Part shown: positions 52,504 through 61,085 of the stretch, one piece after another
Layout: the number at the start of each line of letters is the position of its first letter
How positions within the stretch are numbered: the first letter of the stretch is position 1
Program-made: the position numbers and the translations under genes
NCBI RefSeq assembly: GCF_022662015.1
Contig: NZ_JAKMCM010000001.1
Coordinates: 682,001-746,000 of the forward strand
DNA length: 64,000 nucleotides
Reading direction: 5' to 3'
DNA from: Aestuariivivens sediminicola
Lineage (GTDB): Bacteria > Bacteroidota > Bacteroidia > Flavobacteriales > Flavobacteriaceae
The notes under the pieces: generated by a model
What the model was told of the DNA's origin: nothing
Databases searched by the model: none
Seen by the model: only the letters and a program-made list of their open reading frames with translations

Positions 52504-53625
52504 CTATTGAAGTACCCAAACACCGTCTGTTTTGATAACGCCTAGGCTTTCAGTTCCACTGGAACCATTGTATATATCGAAAGTGACTACGTACTTTTGA
52601 CCTTCTGCAGCATTAGGATCCAAATTATCCAAAACAAACCCTAGAGCTTCGGCAATCATACTGTCAGTCCACTCGGCAGCATTACCCGGTCTTCTCTCAA
52701 AATTACCATAATTATCCATACTCGTTGTTGCGGCGGGATATTTATCTTTTAAAGACTCAACGATCAACGCATAATCCGACGTAGCCAATGTATATTTAAT
52801 AGTGTTATCTGGAACCCACGCCGTACCGTCATGTCCAAACTGCAAGGTAAGATTTGCTTCATTTTCATATACGGAAAAAGAGGTTCCATCAAAAACAAAA
52901 TTACTCGTATAACTTCTGGTTACACCACCTCCCCGATACAGTTCATACATGGCTCTAACAACATCCCCAGCTTCTCTTGGGTCATATTTATAGACATCCA
53001 ACAACTTAATAGGCATCTTTGCTGCAGCTTCATCATGACTTGAGAAATTAGGAAAACTTTCTCCCATTTCATTATATTCGTCTTCTGTAAAACCGACTAT
53101 TCTTTCCCAGTTATCATTTTCATAAGCGAAACCATCCGTTAAGGTACTCTCTCCTCCAGCGTAATAACGATATCTTAAAGACACAAAATCACCTTCACTG
53201 GGTGACGGGTAATTCGCCTCTAAATAATCGAAGACGTGATAATCTCTATCAAAATTACCATATGTTTTTCCGGTTATGGCATTATGTTCTGCATCAGATA
53301 ATTCATAGACATCCTCACTATAGGTATCAACCGGTGCATACAACTTATAAGTAACCAATGCGGAAGATCCTTCGCCTAATGCAGGATACTTCTCAGAAAG
53401 AAAACCTGGTAGCATAGATTTGGCATCTTCTTCTGTATCAAAATTACCATAGTTTAAACCTAAATCTTCATAGTCATCATCTGACAGCGTCAATACGACA
53501 TCACCCGAAACAGTTAAGGTTTTATTGGCGTTAATGTCATCATGAATATCCTCAAGAGGATTACATCCTGTAAAAACTAATCCTAATAAAAGGATAACTA
53601 AATAAACTAATTTTTTCATTTTCAT
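52504..53625 (-). CDS. Four-repeat lipoprotein of unknown function, receptor partner
   Basis: A 373-residue lipoprotein (MKMKKLVYLVILLLGLVF, lipobox TGC21, then NPLEDIHDD). Four repeats of 70-95 residues follow. Each has a motif like LSDDDYEDLGLNYGNF (repeats 1 and 2 YGNFD, repeat 3 FPNFS, repeat 4 YGNFE), then a helix, YP, a loop with EG, and a strand ending Tyr-x-x-Tyr (VTYKLY, LRYRYY, AMYELY, VTFDIY). I know no named family. It lies 6 nt after a TonB-dependent receptor, so it is probably its lid or ligand-binding partner at the surface, in the manner of SusD, without SusD homology. Confidence 0.8.
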   Translation of the reverse strand: MKMKKLVYLVILLLGLVFTGCNPLEDIHDDINANKTLTVSGDVVLTLSDDDYEDLGLNYGNFDTEEDAKSMLPGFLSEKYPALGEGSSALVTYKLYAPVDTYSEDVYELSDAEHNAITGKTYGNFDRDYHVFDYLEANYPSPSEGDFVSLRYRYYAGGESTLTDGFAYENDNWERIVGFTEDEYNEMGESFPNFSSHDEAAAKMPIKLLDVYKYDPREAGDVVRAMYELYRGGGVTRSYTSNFVFDGTSFSVYENEANLTLQFGHDGTAWVPDNTIKYTLATSDYALIVESLKDKYPAATTSMDNYGNFERRPGNAAEWTDSMIAEALGFVLDNLDPNAAEGQKYVVTFDIYNGSSGTESLGVIKTDGVWVLQ

Positions 53626-53631
53626 CTTTTT

Positions 53632-56166
53632 TTAAAATTCAAGTCTTAATCCTACACTGTATGTTCTACCAGGACCGTAATATACTAAGGCGGTCGCTGA
53701 AGTTCCATCTACATCATTGGCATCAGAGATGTATTCAGTGTTAAACACGTTATTAATTTTTCCATTTAAAGTGGCTTCAAATGCTCCCATTTCAAAGGTG
53801 TGTCTCAATCCTACATCGAATAATCCAAAATCAGGGAGTTTCCATACATCCGGTAAATCAGCACTTCCTCTGTTCGTAACATCATAGGATGAATAATTAT
53901 CTCCTGCAAAATTATAGTCGATATAGATGTTGGACCTGGTCGCCAATTTATAATCTGCACCCAAAGCAAATGTAGTCTGAGCTGCATCACCAACTTTTAA
54001 ATCTTTGGCATAAACCTCGATAAAATCTACTTCATCTCCCTCTTGGTCTCTTACGGATGCCGATACATTACTTTTCCATTTCCAATCCCCTAAGGAAGCC
54101 ATACCTGTTAAAGTTAAATAATCTGTTGCTTTAAACCTAAAATCCACTTCAATACCTTGATGTAAAGCATCAATACCCAATAAGTTATAGAATACTGGTT
54201 CATCTCCTGTAGGTATAAACCCGGAATATGTTTTATCTAACCATTTCGTATGATAAATGTTAACATTTGCACTTAATTTTTCTCCTCTGAAACCATAACC
54301 CAGTTCAGCACTAAACACCTTTTCATTTTCGGCATCTTGATTAGGTTCAATTCCATCTTCATCTAAAAATACGGAGTCCAGGAATGGCGCTTTTGAAAAA
54401 TACCCGATATTCACAAATATATTGTTATTAACATCTAAATTGTAATTACCCCCACCTTTAATACTGAAGCCAAAAAAGTCAACACCAACTGATGACCTGG
54501 TTCCTGTAATCTCATTATTCATGAATTCCTTCTGCTTGTAATTGGTATTCGAGATATCTCCGGCCATAAATAAATTTAAATAGTCATTAACCTGATATTC
54601 CGCTTGTCCAAAAACACCATATCTGTTCACAATACCGTCATAATCCTTATTGTATTTATCACCTACTCTTAATGGTTTACCAAAGGCGAAGGTGTCTGTT
54701 TCATTATCCAAAAAGAAATCTCCCCCGAGTAAATCATCAACCTCATACCAGTGGGAGCCTATATAATAGCGAGCATCAAGGCCTCCAGAGATAACCAGGT
54801 TATCGTTAATGGTATTTTTATATGATGATAAAATTCCATACCACTCATGTGAGTTTCTGGATGAAGAAATGATGTCCGAAGATCCGGCAACTCCATTGGC
54901 TTTGTTTTCTTCAACAATTCTGTCGAAATCAATAGGTTGCAATCCCGTTCCACCTATCCTATATTCTGCCGATCCAATTTTTGAACCTTCATCTCTTCTT
55001 CCTCCACCTGAACCAAATGAAGCATAGAATGCAGTAGAAAGCGCGGAATGATCATTAATATTCCATAAATGATTGATAGACATTTGCGGCTTATGATAAA
55101 AATTATAGGATTGATGATAAATTTCCCCATTCTTATAACCCCAATCCTTATTCGCCTTTTGTGGACCAGAGTCCGTGTCTTGCAACTCAGCAATCGTTGA
55201 GCGATTGAAACGTTGTCCATGTTCCTGTTGTGCACCAAATGCCGTAAAAGACAATCGATGATTGTCGCTCAGTTGTTGTGACAAACTAATAAAATAGTTA
55301 TATCCAAAAAACTCAGTGCCATCTACAAAGCCATTCCCTGAGATTTTCGAAGCAGAAACCGTAGCGGCAAAACCCTTATCTGTTAAACCCGTTGAATAGG
55401 TCATTCCATATTTTAAATACCCATCATTAGCAATAGAGGAAAATACATTTCCCCCCTTTTCGGCATCGGTACTTTTAGTTATAATATTAATGGTACCTCC
55501 AACCGAGGGCACAGCAACCTTAGAGGCTCCTAATCCCCTTTGGACCTGCATGGAGGAAGTAACATCGCCGAGACCGGCCCAGTTGGACCAATACACACGC
55601 CCGTTTTCCATATCGTTTACCGGAACCCCGTTTATCATTACAGCCACATTTTCTGAATCAAATCCTCTCAAGTTTATTCTTCCATCACCATAACCTCCAC
55701 CAGCTCTGGTTGCATAAACACCCGGTGTGGATTTTAAAATTTCAGGAAACTCCTGAGTACTTAATTTTAAAGAAATATCTTCAGATTTTATTGTTGATAC
55801 CGCAACAGGTGTCTTCCTATCCACCGCAACGGAAGCTATAATTTGAACTTCCTCCAAGCCTATTTGACTGGATTCCAGTTCAACGTTTCCTAAGTCAGCA
55901 TCCCCGGAAAAAGAAAGTGTTTTAGTTGTATAACCAACATAGGTAATAATAATTTCCCCTGAAGAACTTTTTGTTTGAAGGGTAAAGTTCCCATCGAAAT
56001 CAGCGGTAACACCATTGGATGTACCTTTTTCGATAATATTAGCCCCTAAAAGCGGTAAGTCCGTTCCCTGTTCTACTATTGTACCGGAAATCGTGCTTTG
56101 CGCCATCATGACCGTAGTGCATAGAAATGCCACAGCCACCAATAAAAATTGCGTCGTTTTTTTCAT
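53632..56166 (-). CDS. TonB-dependent receptor with carboxypeptidase-like domain
   Basis: An 844-residue outer-membrane transporter. Signal peptide MKKTTQFLLVAVAFLCTTVM ending MAQ, then a CarboxypepD-reg-like domain (about 25-105: STISGTIVEQGTDLPLLGAN), the plug (about 120-240: LKSTPGVYATRAGGGYGDGR, INLRGFDSENVAVMINGVPV, VGGTINIITK) and a barrel ending GRTYSVGLRLEF. The substrate is unknown; the downstream four-repeat lipoprotein is its likely partner, and a secreted nuclease follows. Upstream are a TATTTTTG promoter element and TTAAC repeats. Confidence 0.93.
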   Translation of the reverse strand: MKKTTQFLLVAVAFLCTTVMMAQSTISGTIVEQGTDLPLLGANIIEKGTSNGVTADFDGNFTLQTKSSSGEIIITYVGYTTKTLSFSGDADLGNVELESSQIGLEEVQIIASVAVDRKTPVAVSTIKSEDISLKLSTQEFPEILKSTPGVYATRAGGGYGDGRINLRGFDSENVAVMINGVPVNDMENGRVYWSNWAGLGDVTSSMQVQRGLGASKVAVPSVGGTINIITKSTDAEKGGNVFSSIANDGYLKYGMTYSTGLTDKGFAATVSASKISGNGFVDGTEFFGYNYFISLSQQLSDNHRLSFTAFGAQQEHGQRFNRSTIAELQDTDSGPQKANKDWGYKNGEIYHQSYNFYHKPQMSINHLWNINDHSALSTAFYASFGSGGGRRDEGSKIGSAEYRIGGTGLQPIDFDRIVEENKANGVAGSSDIISSSRNSHEWYGILSSYKNTINDNLVISGGLDARYYIGSHWYEVDDLLGGDFFLDNETDTFAFGKPLRVGDKYNKDYDGIVNRYGVFGQAEYQVNDYLNLFMAGDISNTNYKQKEFMNNEITGTRSSVGVDFFGFSIKGGGNYNLDVNNNIFVNIGYFSKAPFLDSVFLDEDGIEPNQDAENEKVFSAELGYGFRGEKLSANVNIYHTKWLDKTYSGFIPTGDEPVFYNLLGIDALHQGIEVDFRFKATDYLTLTGMASLGDWKWKSNVSASVRDQEGDEVDFIEVYAKDLKVGDAAQTTFALGADYKLATRSNIYIDYNFAGDNYSSYDVTNRGSADLPDVWKLPDFGLFDVGLRHTFEMGAFEATLNGKINNVFNTEYISDANDVDGTSATALVYYGPGRTYSVGLRLEF

Positions 56167-56191
56167 AATTAATTATTTGAATTAGTCACTG

Positions 56192-56199
56192 CAAAAATA
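56192..56199 (-). promoter_or_regulatory. -7 element (TATTTTTG) for the receptor gene
   Basis: TATTTTTG on the minus strand, 25 nt before the ATG, matches TAnnTTTG. The usual TTTG -33 box is not obvious; instead TTAAC repeats lie further upstream, so the promoter may depend on an activator. Confidence 0.5.
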
Positions 56200-56231
56200 A
56201 GGATAATGACCTGATTATCATTATTTAAATG

Positions 56232-56254
56232 TTAACAAATTTAACATTTGTTAA
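56232..56254 (-). promoter_or_regulatory. TTAAC repeats/inverted repeat upstream of the receptor promoter
   Basis: TTAACAAAT (56232-56240), TTAAC, then ATTTGTTAA (56246-56254): 9-bp inverted arms. On the minus strand the same DNA reads as three TTAAC/TTAAA units about 10 nt apart, ending about 35 nt before the -7 box, the usual place for an activator site. The PHO-box of response regulator PhoB also consists of direct repeats with 11-bp period; the match here is suggestive only. Confidence 0.4.
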
Positions 56255-56260
56255 TAACTA

Positions 56261-56297
56261 AAAAAACTATTAACATTTTTGATGTTAATAGTTTTTT
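56261..56297 (-). terminator. Rho-independent terminator of pgi
   Basis: AAAAAACTATTAACAT (56261-56276) and ATGTTAATAGTTTTTT (56282-56297) form a perfect 16-bp stem with a 5-nt loop and T-runs on either strand. It lies 28 nt after the pgi stop. Confidence 0.85.
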
Positions 56298-56325
56298 AGC
56301 CCTAAATATTTGGTATTATCTTATT

Positions 56326-57945
56326 TTAAGAGCCTTTTTTATAATGATTCAATAAATTGAATGTTGAAGGATCGTGTTTATTAACAATGGTACTGTTAAA
56401 TTCCTGTAAAATTTTCGTTGCCAATTGCTTTCCGAGCTCCACACCAAACTGGTCGTAACTGTAAATATTCCATATAATGCCCTGAACAAATATTTTATGT
56501 TCATACATGGCAATGAGCTTTCCTAAACTTTCCGGGGTCAGTTGGTCTATAAAGATGGTGTTGGTGGGTTTATTCCCTTCAAAAACCTTAAACGGAATGA
56601 TGTCCTGCTTCGTGCCTTCAGCGATAACCTCCGCCTCAGATTTACCGTTTAACAGGGCTTCGGTCTGTGCCAGAAAGTTGGATATCAATTTATCCTGATG
56701 GTCCTGATTCCCATGCAGGGAATTGACAAACCCAATGAAATCGGCAGGGATCAATTTCGTTCCCTGATGAATCAACTGGAAAAAGGCATGTTGTGCATTC
56801 GTTCCCGGTTCGCCCCAAATAATGGTGCCTGTCTGATAGTCTATTGGATTACCGTTCCTGTCAACACTTTTACCGTTGCTTTCCATGATACCCTGCTGCA
56901 AATAGGTTGCAAACTGATTGAGGTATTGCGTATAAGGGATAATGGCTTCGCTTTCAGCCTTAAAGAAATTGTTGTACCAGACACTGATCAGTGCCAGTAC
57001 AACCGGAATGTTTTTTTGAAACGGTGTATTCTTAAAATGGGTGTCCATGGCATTGGCCCCTCGCAGCAGACCCTCGAAATGATCGTATCCCAGGGCCAAA
57101 CTTATGGTTAACCCCACTGCACTCCATAATGAAAACCGACCGCCTACCCAGTTCCACATGGGAAACACATTAGCCTCGTCGATACCAAAGCCTTTAACGG
57201 CCTCCAGATTTGTGGACACAGCTACAAAGTGCTTGGCGATATCCTCCTGTGTTGCCGTGTTTAAAAACCACTGTTTTATGGTTGTTGCATTAGACAGGGT
57301 TTCCTGGGTAGTAAAGGTTTTGGACACCACTACAAATAATGTGGTTTCCGGATTAAGTGCCTTGATGACCTCATTGACATGATCGCCATCTACATTACTC
57401 ACGAAATGCGTGGTCAAATGGTTTTTATAATAGTGTAGGGCGTCTACGACCATTGCAGGACCAAGATCCGAACCGCCAATTCCTATATTGACCACATCGG
57501 TAAATGCTTTTCCAGTATACCCTTTTAAGGCCCCACTTACAACCTGGTTTGTAAAGTTCCTGATCTTCTCCCTGACCTCATAAACTTCCGGAATCACATT
57601 GACGCCATCAACATAAAAGGCATCTGATCTGGCTGCTCTCAGTGCGGCATGCAATACCGCACGTCCTTCTGTTCGGTTTATTTTTTCACCGGAGAACTGA
57701 CTGGCAACAGCGTCCTTTAGTTGCACTTCCTCGACTAAGTCCAAAAGCAATTGCAGCGTCTCCTCGGTGATCCTGTTTTTTGAATAGTCAACATAAAAGT
57801 CTTCCCACTGGATCGCCAAATGATCAGCTCTGTGTTTATCTTTAAGAAACAGATCTTTCATATGAACATTCGAAACCGTCTCATAATGCGCTTTCAGTTT
57901 TTTCCATGCCTGTGTGCTTGTCGGGTTGATTCCAGGTAGTGCCAT
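56326..57945 (-). CDS. pgi: Glucose-6-phosphate isomerase
   Basis: Interconverts glucose-6-phosphate and fructose-6-phosphate in glycolysis and gluconeogenesis. The 539 residues include [20 protein letters not shown], the sugar-phosphate loop [34 protein letters not shown] (signature), the catalytic His/Glu region [12 protein letters not shown] and [19 protein letters not shown], and the C-terminal [10 protein letters not shown]. It lies 1 nt after the M23 peptidase gene, at the end of a minus-strand run, and is followed by a terminator. Confidence 0.96.
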   Translation of the reverse strand: MALPGINPTSTQAWKKLKAHYETVSNVHMKDLFLKDKHRADHLAIQWEDFYVDYSKNRITEETLQLLLDLVEEVQLKDAVASQFSGEKINRTEGRAVLHAALRAARSDAFYVDGVNVIPEVYEVREKIRNFTNQVVSGALKGYTGKAFTDVVNIGIGGSDLGPAMVVDALHYYKNHLTTHFVSNVDGDHVNEVIKALNPETTLFVVVSKTFTTQETLSNATTIKQWFLNTATQEDIAKHFVAVSTNLEAVKGFGIDEANVFPMWNWVGGRFSLWSAVGLTISLALGYDHFEGLLRGANAMDTHFKNTPFQKNIPVVLALISVWYNNFFKAESEAIIPYTQYLNQFATYLQQGIMESNGKSVDRNGNPIDYQTGTIIWGEPGTNAQHAFFQLIHQGTKLIPADFIGFVNSLHGNQDHQDKLISNFLAQTEALLNGKSEAEVIAEGTKQDIIPFKVFEGNKPTNTIFIDQLTPESLGKLIAMYEHKIFVQGIIWNIYSYDQFGVELGKQLATKILQEFNSTIVNKHDPSTFNLLNHYKKGS

Positions 57946-57946
57946 A

Positions 57947-59266
57947 TTATGATGCTGCTTGTTTAATTGTAGGTTTTCCCAATTCCTCTTCAGTGGGCCT
58001 TTCAGGTTCGAAAAATATATTATCCAGTTGGTATTTAACCGGTTTAATGAACTCTAAATATTTTTCTTTTAGTTCCTCTGCCATAGGTTTGGCTTCCGGC
58101 AATTTCTCCCTGAAGGGATCGACCTGTCTGCCATTTTTCCAAAACCGGTAACAGACATGGGGGCCTCCGGTATTACCGGTCATGCCTACCAGACCGATGA
58201 CATCGCCTTGTTTGACAAACTGTCCCACTTTCGCCTTACGCCTGCTCATGTGCAGGTACTGGGTCTCATAGGTGGCATTATGTCTGATTTTTACATAATT
58301 GCCATTCCCTCCTCTACGGGTCGACTCGGTTACGGTACCATTGGCTGTCGCCCGGATCGGTGTTCCCACCGGTGCCGCAAAGTCGGTTCCCTTGTGCGGA
58401 CGCACTTTATACCCATAGTAGGCAATGCGCCGTTTTAGATTGTAACGCGATGATATCCTGCCAAACGCTATTGGCGATTTTAAAAAGGCACGGCGCAGGT
58501 TTTTGGCCTCCTCACTGAAATAATCGACAATCCCCTTTACGGAATCGGTCGTAAAGCGAAATGCATAGAACGGTTCATTATTATGTTCGAAGTAGGCTGC
58601 CTTTACATCATGAACGCCACCATAAATGGTATCGTCAATATATTTATCTGTATAAATGACCTTAAAGCGATCGCCTTTCTGCAACCTGTTAAAATCGATC
58701 GTCCAGGCATAAATTTCATCTGCCAACTTATTGGTCAATACCGGACTGATGCCCTGCGCATCCAAGGTCTCCGAAATACTGCTGGTAATAACTCCGGTCA
58801 AGGTTTTTTCAACATAGGTAATGGGTTTTTTCCTTTTGTAGGCATGAATGGTATCTTTAAAATGAATCACCACGTAGTCTTCTTTGGATGGCTGATAGAT
58901 AAACAGTTCGGGCAGTTGCAAAGAGTCTTTAGAAAACAATAAGGTATAGGGTTTGCCTATCTGTAACCTTCTGATATCGAAGGTGTCCTTTGCCTTTTCG
59001 GCGATATGAAAAATTTTAGGATATCCGATTTTATTGCGTTCCAAAATCTGCCCAAAACTATCCCCTTTTCTGATGGTATCCCGCTTAACGATGTAGTCGT
59101 TCAATTTAAAACCAAATTCGAATACCTCCCTGGGCGGTTCTACTTTTGCTATCTCTTCCTTAACTTCTGATTTTTGCTCATCGTTTTTGCAGTTGAATAC
59201 GATAATACCGATGACTGCTAAAATTAAATATTTGTTCCCCAATCTTTTAGTTCTTTTTTTGTCCAT
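57947..59266 (-). CDS. M23-family peptidoglycan DD-metallopeptidase lipoprotein
   Basis: A 439-residue cell-wall hydrolase. It begins [20 protein letters not shown] and has a lipoprotein signal ending in FNC, followed by KNDEQK. An OapA/LysM-like domain (about 60-130, [20 protein letters not shown]) precedes the LytM domain with zinc motif [19 protein letters not shown] and GPHVCYRFW (the H-x-H). Related to MepM. The start codon falls inside the tryptophan dioxygenase gene: the two overlap by 43 nt in different frames; the frame stays open to 59320. A later TTG start near 59242 would shorten the overlap but remove the basic N terminus. Confidence 0.9.
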   Translation of the reverse strand: MDKKRTKRLGNKYLILAVIGIIVFNCKNDEQKSEVKEEIAKVEPPREVFEFGFKLNDYIVKRDTIRKGDSFGQILERNKIGYPKIFHIAEKAKDTFDIRRLQIGKPYTLLFSKDSLQLPELFIYQPSKEDYVVIHFKDTIHAYKRKKPITYVEKTLTGVITSSISETLDAQGISPVLTNKLADEIYAWTIDFNRLQKGDRFKVIYTDKYIDDTIYGGVHDVKAAYFEHNNEPFYAFRFTTDSVKGIVDYFSEEAKNLRRAFLKSPIAFGRISSRYNLKRRIAYYGYKVRPHKGTDFAAPVGTPIRATANGTVTESTRRGGNGNYVKIRHNATYETQYLHMSRRKAKVGQFVKQGDVIGLVGMTGNTGGPHVCYRFWKNGRQVDPFREKLPEAKPMAEELKEKYLEFIKPVKYQLDNIFFEPERPTEEELGKPTIKQAAS

Positions 59267-60144
59267 AATTCCGGAAAGAATATTCGCTTTTGATATTTTG
59301 GATGCATGTATTTTACCCATTCACTACCCCCGGTCGCCTCGGCTGTTTTTCCGCCTATGTTTAAATAGTGATTTGCGGTATGATAATGTGCCATGACCCA
59401 TTTAATGTTTACCGTATAATCGTAATGTCGCATGGCCTTAACTAAAGCCTTATCTGCCCTTACTTCGGAAGGTAACCCTTTAAATTTGGTCCACAGATTG
59501 TTTCTGTTATAAAATTTGGTAAATCTAATAAATTCGTCCTTATATCGTTCTTCAAAAACTGTTAAAGTATAGGACTTCTTCCCCGTTTTGTAATCTTTGC
59601 CAGCCGCCTGCCAATACAGGTGTTCGAAAGCATTCTCGTAGGACGAATTTCGATCGATGGTATCTCGAAAACGCTTGTCTATCAAATTAATGAGTTCGGT
59701 GGAGGCAAACTCGATTTTTCTGTATTGTGCACTTTGAAATCCGCTTGCCGGAGTCAATGTGGTTCTGAACTTATTGTATTGTGCTACATCCATACCATCT
59801 TTCATGATACTGAAAGAGGAGGTAAGCACATCAAAATACCGGCTTACTCGCATTATTTTATCGGCAAAAACAGAAGCTGTGAGCTCAGGATGCTTAGCCA
59901 CCTGTTCTATTTCGCTTAAAATCATTTTAAAGAGTAATTCGGTAACCTGGTGGTACATAATAAACACCTTCTCGTCGGGAAGGGAGGTTCTGGTTACCTG
60001 AAGATTTAACAACACATCCGTTTGAATATAATCCCAATAGTTCATGGGTTTACTGTGCAGAAGTCCGTCGAGATGCGTGTCGAGATCCTGACCTAAACTT
60101 TTATATTTTTCTTCGAGTGCGTCCGTAATCCCCTTTTTAAGCAT
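59224..60144 (-). CDS. kynA: Tryptophan 2,3-dioxygenase
   Basis: Haem enzyme that opens the indole ring of tryptophan to N-formylkynurenine, 306 residues. Motifs: MNYWDYIQTDVLLNLQ near the N terminus, VFIMYHQVTELLFKMILSEI with the distal His, TPASGFQSAQYRKIEF, WVMAHYHTANHYLNIGGKTA with the proximal His, and EATGGSEWVKYM. It lies 3 nt after the DUF3108 gene and overlaps the M23 gene. No kynureninase or kynurenine formamidase gene is nearby, so downstream steps are encoded elsewhere or absent. Confidence 0.94.
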   Translation of the reverse strand: MLKKGITDALEEKYKSLGQDLDTHLDGLLHSKPMNYWDYIQTDVLLNLQVTRTSLPDEKVFIMYHQVTELLFKMILSEIEQVAKHPELTASVFADKIMRVSRYFDVLTSSFSIMKDGMDVAQYNKFRTTLTPASGFQSAQYRKIEFASTELINLIDKRFRDTIDRNSSYENAFEHLYWQAAGKDYKTGKKSYTLTVFEERYKDEFIRFTKFYNRNNLWTKFKGLPSEVRADKALVKAMRHYDYTVNIKWVMAHYHTANHYLNIGGKTAEATGGSEWVKYMHPKYQKRIFFPELWTKKELKDWGTNI

Positions 60145-60147
60145 GAA

Positions 60148-60954
60148 TTATCTTTTAACAACAATTTTAAAAGGATGCTTTAAGCCTTTAAAAGCCTCCA
60201 AATCGGCTCTGAGCGATCCCACTGCCAGATCGGCCTTAATGCGCAAAGGTACTTTATTTTTATCTTTTGAAACCCAAAGCGTCAGACTTTCCTCCTCTTT
60301 AAATACGCGTCCCGCCATGACATAGGGTCTGAATTTCAAAGCCTCGACCGTTCCGAAATCCGTATTAATTTCGTCTTCTCCTAAATACCTCAATTTGAAG
60401 CCATAATTTTCCTCGTCAAAAAACATGTCCACTCTAACTTCATCTCCTTTTTTTAACTTTTCGGTATCCAGGTTGTTTCGAAGGTAGTAGAAGGTCGATA
60501 CCATATCCTGAATATTGGGTTTGGTATCGAAAACGGATTTTTTATTGTGTTTTTTATCGTTGACAAAAGCCTTATTGTTTTCCTGGTCAAACTCAATCTC
60601 GATATCCTTGGTATGCCCTCCTTCATCTATATTTCTTATAAAGAAATAGGGTCTTATGGTATACCTGTCGAAATAACTTTCATAACGATCCCTTACCTTA
60701 AAAAACCACTTGATCATTCCGGTGGTCCATCCCTTACCTGTTACGTGATACACGTCCTTGCCATCATAAAGGGATTCCTTAACCGTAAGCGTGGCATTTC
60801 CGGCCTTCAAAAAACCAGAGTAGCTCATCTTAAATTTAAACCATTCGCCACCGCCAAAGGCCGATTCTTCAGTTTTGGCCTTCATGAATTGCGTCTGGGC
60901 CATCCCTATCTGAGCAACAAACACCAATAAGAGTATGACTAGTTTCTTCTTCAT
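60148..60954 (-). CDS. DUF3108 family exported protein
   Basis: A 268-residue secreted protein. Signal peptide MKKKLVILLLVFVAQIG ending MAQ; the Met seven codons earlier (60975) was not used. DUF3108 beta-sandwich features: GEWFKFKMSYSGFLKAGNAT, YHVTGKGWTTGMIKWFFKVR, DRYESYFDRYTIRPYFF, DMVSTFYYLRN, and KVPLRIKADLAVGSLRADLE. The family is periplasmic, of unknown function, sometimes near lipopolysaccharide or cell-wall genes. It is first in the run DUF3108, kynA, M23, pgi, with a palindrome upstream. Confidence 0.88.
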   Translation of the reverse strand: MKKKLVILLLVFVAQIGMAQTQFMKAKTEESAFGGGEWFKFKMSYSGFLKAGNATLTVKESLYDGKDVYHVTGKGWTTGMIKWFFKVRDRYESYFDRYTIRPYFFIRNIDEGGHTKDIEIEFDQENNKAFVNDKKHNKKSVFDTKPNIQDMVSTFYYLRNNLDTEKLKKGDEVRVDMFFDEENYGFKLRYLGEDEINTDFGTVEALKFRPYVMAGRVFKEEESLTLWVSKDKNKVPLRIKADLAVGSLRADLEAFKGLKHPFKIVVKR

Positions 60955-60991
60955 AGTTTTTACAGAATTGCACATCTTCTGTCCCTGTTCA

Positions 60992-61015
60992 GAACAAAAA
61001 TTACAATTTCTGTTC
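60992..61015 (-). promoter_or_regulatory. 24-bp palindrome upstream of the DUF3108-kynA-M23-pgi run
   Basis: GAACA-n-AAATT-GT-AATTT-n-TGTTC on the minus strand (GAACAGAAATTGTAATTTTT then GTTC): one mismatch pair. It lies 38 nt before the first start codon and could overlap a -7 box. A dimeric repressor or activator site is plausible. Confidence 0.4.
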
Positions 61016-61031
61016 CAAAAGTATTAAAACA

Positions 61032-61067
61032 ATAAAACTCCATCAAAATTAATTGATGAAGTTTTAT
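61032..61067 (-). terminator. Rho-independent terminator of hppD
   Basis: ATAAAACTCCATCA (61032-61045) and TGATGAAGTTTTAT (61054-61067) form a 14-bp stem with one mismatch. On the minus strand a T-rich tail follows. It separates the tyrosine-catabolism genes from the DUF3108 run. Confidence 0.65.
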
Positions 61068-61085
61068 GTCCTAATGATTTCAAGT

